Origin: Candidatus Contendibacter sp.
Lineage (GTDB): Bacteria; Pseudomonadota; Gammaproteobacteria; Competibacterales; Competibacteraceae
Reading direction: 5' to 3'
Assembly (NCBI GenBank): GCA_008933795.1
Contig: WBUJ01000005.1
Location: 1 to 63,130 of the forward strand
DNA length: 63,130 bases
In this document: piece after piece, positions 55,708 through 63,130 of the stretch
How positions within the stretch are numbered: position 1 is the stretch's first letter
Layout of the letters: every line of letters starts with the position of its first letter
Program-made: the position numbers and the translations under genes
The notes under the pieces: model-generated
Seen by the model: the letters and a program-made list of their open reading frames with translations, nothing else
Told to the model about the DNA's origin: nothing
Database searches by the model: none

Positions 55708-56064
55708 TTAACTCCATCGGCCCGAGAGGATCGTGTAACAGCCGGCCAGGGCATAGATCAGGATCGTGGCGCCGGCCAGTCCCACGCCGAATACCAGCGC
55801 CATGAGGAACCAGTCGTCCGGACCGCCGGCATCGGTGAACCCGGCAGACGAGACCTTGGCCATCAGCACCAGAGACAGGGCGCCGCCGACCAGGTCGAGG
55901 AGTTCGGCGCGCACCAGCCGCTGGCTGACAATACCGCGCTCCTTCACGAGCACGACGACGAACACGCCCACGCCGAACACCGCCAGCGCCACGAGCACCC
56001 ACAGCAACGGTCCCAGCATTTCCTGGAACACTGCGACGAACATCAGGGGATCAACTTCTTTCAT
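55708..56064 (-). CDS. DUF5368-like membrane protein
   Basis: 118 residues, three TM helices. KEVDPLMFVAVFQEMLGPLLWVL then GFTDAGGPDDWFLMALVF. This pattern recalls DUF5368, seen near Mrp-type antiporter genes. Function unknown; 124 bases upstream of mrpA and on the same strand, so a shared transcript is likely. Confidence 0.65.
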   Translation of the reverse strand: MKEVDPLMFVAVFQEMLGPLLWVLVALAVFGVGVFVVVLVKERGIVSQRLVRAELLDLVGGALSLVLMAKVSSAGFTDAGGPDDWFLMALVFGVGLAGATILIYALAGCYTILSGRWS

Positions 56065-56146
56065 CTCCGCCTCCGTTCAGGCCCGCCCGCGCAGCATCGC
56101 GAGGTAATACCGTTTCCCGATAGGTTTTATTGGAACGTGTAACGTT

Positions 56147-56216
56147 GTAGGATGCGGTGAGGTACGAACCGCATCTATCGCGACCGATGCGGTTCACTTC
56201 GTTCACCGCATCCTAC
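56147..56216. repeat. Nested palindromic intergenic repeat
   Basis: Outer arms GTAGGATGCGGTGA (56147-56160) and TCACCGCATCCTAC (56203-56216), inner arms GAACCGCATC and GATGCGGTTC. A dispersed-repeat type. The rest of the 240-base gap holds nothing recognisable. Confidence 0.85.
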
Positions 56217-56304
56217 GGCTTCATCCCAGCCTGCCAGGTAAAAGCTAAAATCTACAAGGAGTTGGTATAAGTGGGTTTGAGCGCCATGGTCTTGATCACC
56301 CAGG

Positions 56305-57618
56305 TCACCCACAGCTCTTCTTCCACGCCACGCTGGCCAACCCTTCGTGCAGCGCGCGGCGATAAATTCGCAAGACGCTCAATAAGTTAATCCCCAGCCA
56401 CGCGCCAGTGACGCCCAAAGCCAGCGCAGCGGGATAGGTAAAGACGGCGGGATAAACCGCGGCCGCCAGCAGTAACAACAACGCTGTCAGATAAGCCCAC
56501 CGCTGTCGCCGGATACGCGCTTCCGGCAGCAACTGCTTCATGTTGGGCACTTTCGCCCGCCGGAACAGTTGCGCCTGCAAGTGGAACCAGGCCAGAAACG
56601 GCACGATCTTGTACAACATGCCGTTGATGACCGCGACCGCAAAGCCCAGGATCGGCAGAATTCCCAGCAACCATTCGGCTGGCGACGCTGGCCCCAGCGC
56701 GGGAATCCACAATGTCGCTAGCCAAAGCAACGCGCTCGCTAGCAGGCTGGCCATGCTGGCTCGCCAATAGCCCAGGGTGGGATCGCCAATCTTGCGGCGG
56801 CGCTGCGCCAGCAGGTGGAGGGTCGTCAGGGCGAACAGAGCGATGCCCGCCGCCAGCGCCGTGCTCGTCAGTCGCGCCGCCGTTTCCCAATCGCCGAGCA
56901 TCAGCACCGACCACGCCGCCAGCAATGCCGCCATCAACGGCGCAAAGCCACGACCGAACCATTGCGGATAAGGCGGGGTGATTTGAAACATCGGCACGAC
57001 CTGATAGGCCACGCCCGCCACCAGCAGCAGCGTCCATCCCGCCAAACCCCAGGCAGCGTGCAGTTGGGTCATCGCCACGACCGGCAGACTCCATCCCCAG
57101 CCGAAATAACCGCCGAGCGACAGACCCAGCCCGACCGTGATCAGCAAGGCCCCCAACGCGCAGCGCAGCGCAATCACCGTCCCACTGACCACCGGCGCGC
57201 GCCACAAGGCGAGATGGATGGCGATCAGGGCAACGCCAAAGCCCAGGCCGAGCAGCCACCATGCGACCTGAAACCAAGCGGGGACGCCACTCAAAAAAGC
57301 GACGGTCAGAGCCAGCGCGCCCAGCGTCAGGGGAATATGAATCAGCGCCGCTGTCAATTGGGGACGGGGCACGACCACGCCCACCACCACCGGCAACATT
57401 TGCAGCAACGCGCCCAGCATGACCTGAGCCATGAAACCCAGGGTGAACAGATGGGCCAGCGCCAGAGTGACCGGCAGCCAGCGGCTGGCGAAAATCTCCG
57501 GGCCTTGCCACAACAGCAGCAACGCGGCCAGCACCAGAAACCAGGGCGCGGTCAGAAAAAACCGCAGCGGCACGCTGAACGGCGGCGCCTGCTCGAGCGA
57601 CAACCCAGCCGAGTTCAT
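56305..57618 (-). CDS. Polytopic membrane protein linked to NO-response genes
   Basis: 437 residues, about 12 hydrophobic segments with scattered His (LALAHLFTLGFMAQVMLGAL, TQLHAAWGLAGW, FLAWFHLQAQLF). The His-in-helix layout recalls heme-copper or NnrS-like proteins, but no catalytic set is clear. It is coupled by ATGA to the DUF2249 gene and followed on the same strand by no other gene. I infer a role with NO or heme, unproven. Confidence 0.65.
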   Translation of the reverse strand: MNSAGLSLEQAPPFSVPLRFFLTAPWFLVLAALLLLWQGPEIFASRWLPVTLALAHLFTLGFMAQVMLGALLQMLPVVVGVVVPRPQLTAALIHIPLTLGALALTVAFLSGVPAWFQVAWWLLGLGFGVALIAIHLALWRAPVVSGTVIALRCALGALLITVGLGLSLGGYFGWGWSLPVVAMTQLHAAWGLAGWTLLLVAGVAYQVVPMFQITPPYPQWFGRGFAPLMAALLAAWSVLMLGDWETAARLTSTALAAGIALFALTTLHLLAQRRRKIGDPTLGYWRASMASLLASALLWLATLWIPALGPASPAEWLLGILPILGFAVAVINGMLYKIVPFLAWFHLQAQLFRRAKVPNMKQLLPEARIRRQRWAYLTALLLLLAAAVYPAVFTYPAALALGVTGAWLGINLLSVLRIYRRALHEGLASVAWKKSCG

Positions 57619-57839
57619 GGCGGCCAAATCAAAACTTCAAAATGATCGTCGGCAACCGCCGTGGTTTCGTAGCGGTAATGGTAACGACGCAGGATGTCGT
57701 AGAGCGGATAAGGCTGGCGGTGGATCAAAAACCGCACCCGCCGCCCTGGTTGCAACTCGTCCAGCGCCGCCAAAACCCGCTCCATGGGTTCCGGCGGGGC
57801 CAAACCCCGCCCGTCCACCACGATTTCGGAAGTGTCCAT
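57615..57839 (-). CDS. DUF2249 small protein
   Basis: 74 residues. VVDGRGLAPPEPMERVLAALDEL and VRFLIHRQPYPLYDILRR are the DUF2249 pattern. Members are often encoded next to hemerythrin and NO-related genes. Start ATG 57839 is 6 bases after the hemerythrin stop; the end overlaps the membrane-protein gene. Confidence 0.88.
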   Translation of the reverse strand: MDTSEIVVDGRGLAPPEPMERVLAALDELQPGRRVRFLIHRQPYPLYDILRRYHYRYETTAVADDHFEVLIWPP

Positions 57840-57844
57840 GAGGA

Positions 57845-58288
57845 TTAACCCGCCGGCAGGTCCCGCATGGCCTGGATCACCGACCTGACGGCGTCGCCCA
57901 GAAACCGATCGCACATCGGATAAAGAATCTGCTCCTCCTTGATATTGTGCTGCTGCATCAGGATCAGCAGCGTTTCGGCTTGGCCCAGAAACTCCTCCAG
58001 GTCGCCGCTGGCGAGCGTGCCATCCATCCCGGCAAGCGTTTCTCGCATTTGCTGGTGTTCCAGCCGCATCACCCGCGTCGGCCCCATGGCATTGCCGCTG
58101 GCCTGTTCGAAGGCGGGAAACAGCATGGCCTCTTCCTTGTGGAAATGATGCTCCATCACGGCCTGGAACTCCCGGAAAGTCGCCCGACAATGGGCGAGAT
58201 CGCCCGCTTGGGCCGCCTCCTCGGTGGTGGCGAAGCTTTCATCGCAGCAGCGATGTTCGTTGGCGAGAAATTCGGCGATGGTGGCCAT
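57845..58288 (-). CDS. Hemerythrin HHE-domain protein
   Basis: 147 residues. Diiron-type ligands in order: HRCCDE (His ~12), HHFHKEEAMLFPAFE, LEHQQMRE and HNIKEEQILYP. Similar proteins bind O2 or NO or serve iron-sulfur repair under nitrosative stress. The start ATG 58288 opens a minus-strand operon (hemerythrin, DUF2249, membrane protein), divergent from norC with an FNR-type box between. Confidence 0.9.
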   Translation of the reverse strand: MATIAEFLANEHRCCDESFATTEEAAQAGDLAHCRATFREFQAVMEHHFHKEEAMLFPAFEQASGNAMGPTRVMRLEHQQMRETLAGMDGTLASGDLEEFLGQAETLLILMQQHNIKEEQILYPMCDRFLGDAVRSVIQAMRDLPAG

Positions 58289-58351
58289 GGCGGGTCCTTG
58301 GGGTCCACGAAGATCAACGATGATTGTGCTAGGTGTAAGGTTACGGATTCC

Positions 58352-58365
58352 TTGACCTTTATCAA
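58352..58365. promoter_or_regulatory. FNR/DNR-type box between hemerythrin and norC
   Basis: TTGACCTTTATCAA matches TTGAT-N4-ATCAA at nine of ten fixed positions. For norC a start near 58400 would place GAATAT (58388-58393) at -10. It could serve both directions. Confidence 0.75.
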
Positions 58366-58459
58366 GGAACAAAAGCCGCCGTTTCTGGAATATGGTCGTC
58401 GCTCCCGCCTGATCGGACTCAATCAGTGTGGTTCGAATTATCGTCGAGAAGAGGTCCTC

Positions 58460-58885
58460 ATGAGCGCATCCTTCACCAAATCCATGGCGCGAAACATCTT
58501 CTACGGCGGCACGTTGTTTTCGGTGCTGCTGTTTCTCGCCCTCACCTTCCACACCACCTGGCAACTGCCAGGCCGCGTTCCCACCGCGACCCCGGCTCCG
58601 GAGGTCGCTCGCGGCAAGCATTTGTGGGAGACCCGCAACTGCATCGGCTGTCACACGCTGCTGGGTGAAGGCGCCTACTTTGCCCCGGAACTGGGCAACG
58701 TCCACATTCGGCGCGGCCCGGATTTCATCAAGGCCTGGATCAAGGCGCAACCCACCAAGGCGCCGGGTCGTCGGCAAATGCCGCAGTTCAATTTCAGCGA
58801 CCAGCAACTGGACGACATCGTGGCGTTCCTGAAATGGACCTCGGAAATCAATACCGAAAAATGGCCCCCGAACGTCGAAGGCTGA
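58460..58885 (+). CDS. norC: Nitric oxide reductase cytochrome c subunit
   Basis: 141 residues. An N-terminal TM anchor (about 13-32) and a heme c site CIGCH, followed by LLGEGAYFAPELGNV, the NorC signature. Membrane-anchored on the periplasmic side, passing electrons to NorB. ATG 58460 precedes MSASFTKSMARN; an upstream in-frame stretch is leader. Confidence 0.96.
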   Translation: MSASFTKSMARNIFYGGTLFSVLLFLALTFHTTWQLPGRVPTATPAPEVARGKHLWETRNCIGCHTLLGEGAYFAPELGNVHIRRGPDFIKAWIKAQPTKAPGRRQMPQFNFSDQQLDDIVAFLKWTSEINTEKWPPNVEG

Positions 58886-60328
<1,443 letters not shown>

Positions 60329-60337
60329 GCGATCGAT

Positions 60338-60372
60338 CCTCACCTCAACCCTCCCCCGCAAGGGGAGGGAGT
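60338..60372. repeat. REP-like repeat overlapping the norQ ribosome site
   Basis: CCTCACCTCAACCCTCCCCC-GCAA-GGGGAGGGAG. The right arm doubles as the Shine-Dalgarno sequence of norQ. If paired it would hide that site. Confidence 0.8.
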
Positions 60373-60376
60373 TGTC

Positions 60377-61180
60377 ATGAAACCCCTCATTGAGCCGCAA
60401 TCGCAGGAAGTACCGTATTACGAGCCGTTCGGCGACGAGTGCGCGGTGTTCGAAGCGGCTTGGCGCAACCATCTGCCGCTGCTGGTCAAGGGTCCCACCG
60501 GCTGCGGCAAGACGCGCTTCGTCGCCCATATGGCGGCGCGGTTGGGGTTGCCGCTGCACACCGTTGCCTGTCACGACGACCTGTCCGCCGCCGATCTGGT
60601 GGGGCGGCATCTATTGCACGGCGGCGCGACGGTCTGGTGCGATGGGCCGCTGACCCGGGCGGTGCGCGAGGGGGGGATTTGCTATCTCGACGAGGTGGTG
60701 GAAGCGCGCAAGGATACGACGGTGGTGTTGCATCCGCTGGCCGACGACCGGCGGGTGCTGCCCATCGAGCGCACCGGCGAAATGTTGCCGGCGCCGCCGA
60801 GTTTCATGCTGGTGGTGTCCTACAACCCCGGCTATCAGAACCTGCTGAAGAGTCTGAAGCCCTCCACCCGCCAACGGTTTCTCGCCCTGCGCTTCGACTT
60901 TCCCAGCCCGGAGCGGGAGCGGGCCATCGTCGTGGGCGAAACGGGCTGCGACGCCGTCACCGCCGGCCAATTGGTCAAGCTGGCGGGCGCCTTCCGCGCC
61001 TTGAAGGAACACGATCTGGACGAGGTTCCCAGTACCCGGTTGCTGGTCTACGCCGCGCAACTGATTCGCGACGGCATGGATCGCATTACCGCCTGCCGGG
61101 TGGCGCTGGTGGAGGCGCTGACCGATGATGAGCCGACCGCCGCTGCGCTGCTGGAGGTGGTGAATGCCAGTTTCGCCTGA
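60377..61180 (+). CDS. norQ: NorQ/CbbQ-type AAA+ ATPase
   Basis: 267 residues. MoxR-type AAA+ ATPase with GPTGCGKTRFVAHMA (Walker A), CYLDEVVEARKDTTV (Walker B) and SYNPGYQNLLKSLKPSTRQRF. With NorD it inserts the nonheme iron into NorB. Its last bases overlap the next gene. Confidence 0.95.
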   Translation: MKPLIEPQSQEVPYYEPFGDECAVFEAAWRNHLPLLVKGPTGCGKTRFVAHMAARLGLPLHTVACHDDLSAADLVGRHLLHGGATVWCDGPLTRAVREGGICYLDEVVEARKDTTVVLHPLADDRRVLPIERTGEMLPAPPSFMLVVSYNPGYQNLLKSLKPSTRQRFLALRFDFPSPERERAIVVGETGCDAVTAGQLVKLAGAFRALKEHDLDEVPSTRLLVYAAQLIRDGMDRITACRVALVEALTDDEPTAAALLEVVNASFA

Positions 61181-61568
61181 AACGTTGGACGAGGCGTCAT
61201 CCCCCGGTCAAGGTCTCGCCATCGCCGCTGAATCGCTGTATTTGATCAACCTGCTGGTATTACCCGGTCCGGGCTTTCTGGCGCTGCTGTGGCTGTTCTT
61301 CCGCCAGCGGCGGGATGCTCCGCCGCTGGCGCGCGCCCATCTACGGCAAACGGTGTCGGCCAGTCTATGGGCGGGCGGGCTGCTGATTCTGGCCAATCTG
61401 CTCATTGTCGCCTTGGGTGGCTACGATTCCGGCTGGACCTGGGTCGTGGTCATTCTCTATTTCACCACCGCGCATACCACGCTGGTCGTCCTCGGTATCC
61501 TGGGACTGGCGCGGGCGCTGGCCGGCCAGTCGTATCGCTATCCTCTGGTGGGTAACCTGTTGCCATGA
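61164..61568 (+). CDS. Three-helix membrane protein inside the nor operon
   Basis: 134 residues with three hydrophobic segments (about 28-46, 68-86, 92-115) and RRDAPPLARAHLRQTVSASL between. The pattern recalls DUF4870-type proteins but the match is not certain. Overlaps norQ by 17 bases and the next gene by 4, so it is translated with them. A role in nor biogenesis is inferred from position only. Confidence 0.65.
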   Translation: MPVSPETLDEASSPGQGLAIAAESLYLINLLVLPGPGFLALLWLFFRQRRDAPPLARAHLRQTVSASLWAGGLLILANLLIVALGGYDSGWTWVVVILYFTTAHTTLVVLGILGLARALAGQSYRYPLVGNLLP

Positions 61569-62569
61569 CTCCCTTCGAACGCAAGCGCGTCCTGTATCAG
61601 AGCGGGTTCTTCATCCTGTTCATGTTCGCTCCAATCTTCGATCTGCTGCGCTTCGATCTGACCCAGGGCCACCTGATTGTGTTCGGCCAGCCGTGGACGT
61701 TGGGCCTGGGCGACTATCTGGCCGGACGGATCAGCAACACGCACATGGCGCTCAATATTCTGCTGCGGGTGATCGTGCCGATCCTGCTGCTGGCCACCGC
61801 CTTTCTGGGCATCGCCTGGCGCTGGGGCCGGTTGTATTGCGGCTGGATGTGCCCGCATTTCTCGGTGGTGGAAACCATCAACCAACTGGTGCGCAAGGCC
61901 AGCGGCAAGCAAAGCATCTGGGACAGGAAGCCGGGGCCGCCGTGGCATCCCGACGGCACGCCGGCTCCGACCGACGCCCGCTACTGGCTGTTGGCGATTC
62001 CCTTCGCGCTGGTCTTCGCCTTCCTGTGGGCGGTGGTGTTGTTGACCTACCTGCTGCCGCCGGTGGAGGTCTACGGCAACCTGTTCGATCTGACCCCGAC
62101 CCGCAATCAGGCGCTGTTCGTCGGCGTGGGCACGGCGGTGCTGTTCGTCGAATTCACCCTGGCCCGGCACCTGTTCTGCCGCTACGCTTGCGCGGTCGGT
62201 ATGTTTCAAAGCTTGGTCTGGATGGCCAACCGCCAGGCGATGGTGGTGGGTTATCAGCGCGAACGCGCCCGCGACTGCGCCAGTTGCCAGTCGTTCTGCG
62301 ATCACGTCTGCCCGATGCGGCTCAAGCCGCGCAACATCAAGCGGCTGATGTTTGCCTGCACCCAGTGCGGGCAGTGCATCGACGCCTGCGAAACTGTGCA
62401 GCGGAACAATCCCGACGGCAGTTTGCTGAACTGGATCGCCGGGCAACAGGCATTGCAAGCGGACGGCTCGCAGGGTCTACTGGTGAGTGAACCCGCCTCT
62501 CAAAAGTCCAAGATAGCGCCCAAGTCGCTCAACCTGACGGCGGCTTGTCCGCCAAGCTCGAACTTCTGA
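61565..62569 (+). CDS. CcoG/NosR-like membrane Fe-S protein in the nor operon
   Basis: 334 residues, about five TM helices. Cys motifs: CGWMCPH, CRYACAVGMFQ, CASCQSFCDHVCP and CTQCGQCIDACE, the last two being ferredoxin-like clusters. This resembles CcoG (copper-handling for cbb3 oxidase) and the NosR tail, but lacks the CcoG immunoglobulin-like end and the FMN domain. It may feed electrons or redox-handle metals for NorB. Function inferred. Confidence 0.8.
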   Translation: MTPFERKRVLYQSGFFILFMFAPIFDLLRFDLTQGHLIVFGQPWTLGLGDYLAGRISNTHMALNILLRVIVPILLLATAFLGIAWRWGRLYCGWMCPHFSVVETINQLVRKASGKQSIWDRKPGPPWHPDGTPAPTDARYWLLAIPFALVFAFLWAVVLLTYLLPPVEVYGNLFDLTPTRNQALFVGVGTAVLFVEFTLARHLFCRYACAVGMFQSLVWMANRQAMVVGYQRERARDCASCQSFCDHVCPMRLKPRNIKRLMFACTQCGQCIDACETVQRNNPDGSLLNWIAGQQALQADGSQGLLVSEPASQKSKIAPKSLNLTAACPPSSNF

Positions 62570-62576
62570 GCGGGCT

Positions 62577-63130
62577 ATGGAAGAACACGTTGGCGCGCTC
62601 TGGCATCGCTTGATCACCCGCGCGGCGCAACGCCACTACCCGGACGCGGCCGTTACCCTGGCCGAAATCGAGAAAACCGCTGGCTTGCTGTTCCGCGCTT
62701 TCGGCGGCGATCCCGGCCTGCGGGTCGCGCCAGCGGCGGCGGTCCGGCACGGCGCGCGGCGGCATTGGCTGGCGCGGGTCGCCGGGCTGGGCGAGAAGGT
62801 CGCGCCGGCCTGTCGGGATGTGGAAACCCTGCAACTGCCAGCGGAATTGGCGCTATGGCCCAGGCGGGAATTAAACCGCGATCTCTATCTTTGGCTGATC
62901 GTCTTGGCCGCCGCGCACGATGCCGTGGAGCCCGATGCGTCCTGGTGGCAACAAAACCAGCAGGGAACCTTGATCGCCCTCGACCGCTTTCCCGGCCTGC
63001 GATCCCACTATCGGCGGCTGGCCGTCGCGGCGCTGGAGTTGCGAATCCCACCGGAACGGTTGCCTCCGGATGAGGCGGACCAGGAAATCCTGGTGCGACA
63101 AGCCTTGCGCGAACCCGGCAGCGTTCTGGA
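62577..63130 (+). CDS. norD: NorD, N-terminal part, cut by window end
   Basis: At least 184 codons, open to the window end. ALWHRLITRAAQRHYPDAAV, GEKVAPACRDVETLQLP and ELALWPRRELNRDLYLWLI match the NorD N terminus; its VWA domain lies beyond. ATG 62577 lies 7 bases after the previous stop. NorD works with NorQ in iron insertion into NorB. Confidence 0.9.
   Translation, partial: MEEHVGALWHRLITRAAQRHYPDAAVTLAEIEKTAGLLFRAFGGDPGLRVAPAAAVRHGARRHWLARVAGLGEKVAPACRDVETLQLPAELALWPRRELNRDLYLWLIVLAAAHDAVEPDASWWQQNQQGTLIALDRFPGLRSHYRRLAVAALELRIPPERLPPDEADQEILVRQALREPGSVL

Overview
The window is a GC-rich, tightly packed chromosomal segment of a denitrifying proteobacterium. The mix of genes points to a gammaproteobacterium that stores carbon, of the Candidatus Competibacter/Contendobacter kind: cytochrome cd1-type denitrification, an ethylmalonyl-CoA-type acyl-CoA toolkit, methylmalonyl-CoA mutase and a sodium-pumping decarboxylase. 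That assignment is an inference from gene content, not from a marker gene. No rRNA, tRNA or CRISPR array was seen.

Layout. 1-4.2 kb: a divergent MeaB-type GTPase cut by the window start, a crotonyl-CoA carboxylase/reductase carrying an extra pair of CBS domains, a quinone-oxidoreductase-like MDR protein and a small membrane protein. 4.2-15 kb: a Crp/Fnr-family (Dnr-like) regulator on the minus strand and a perfect FNR/DNR box, then nirS-nirM-nirC-nirF-nirDL-nirGH-nirJ-nirN-nnrS for nitrite reduction and heme d1 synthesis. 15.2-23 kb: nosZ-nosR-nosD-nosF-nosY-nosL for nitrous oxide reduction. 23-32 kb: a methylmalonyl-CoA epimerase-like protein, both mutase subunits, a canonical MeaB and a malyl-CoA lyase. 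A small AT-rich island with broken toxin-antitoxin-like genes interrupts this block at 28.1-29.4 kb. 32-37.6 kb: housekeeping and orphan genes (Fe-alcohol dehydrogenase, phosphoesterase, CarS-like protein, DUF2147, FolD, acyltransferase). 37.9-41.6 kb: a complete biotin-dependent, Na+-pumping methylmalonyl-CoA decarboxylase-type complex. 41.6-45.4 kb: a TetR-controlled DevBCA-like ABC exporter. 45.5-50 kb: a TauE-like permease, a kinase fused to a formylglycine-generating-enzyme-like domain, and several gene relics and a MITE-like element. 50-56 kb: a seven-gene Mrp Na+/H+ antiporter operon. 56-63.1 kb: a hemerythrin/DUF2249/membrane-protein unit divergent from a nitric oxide reductase operon norC-norB-norQ-x-x-norD; norD runs off the window end.

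How the genes work together. The nir, nor and nos clusters give nitrite to NO to N2O to N2, with two FNR/DNR-type boxes (upstream of nirS and of norC) tying them to the regulator at 4.2-5.0 kb. The carbon genes interconvert crotonyl-/ethylmalonyl-CoA, methylmalonyl-CoA, succinyl-CoA and propionyl-CoA. The decarboxylase would couple propionyl-CoA formation to Na+ export, and the Mrp antiporter could link that Na+ gradient to protons.

Notable structure. A family of short GC-rich palindromes recurs at five or more places. One copy lies in frame inside the linker of nirGH, one encodes the tail of nirDL, and one overlaps the ribosome binding site of norQ. A degenerate copy of the exporter ATPase and an imperfect 27-bp duplication of the nosZ start region are also visible.
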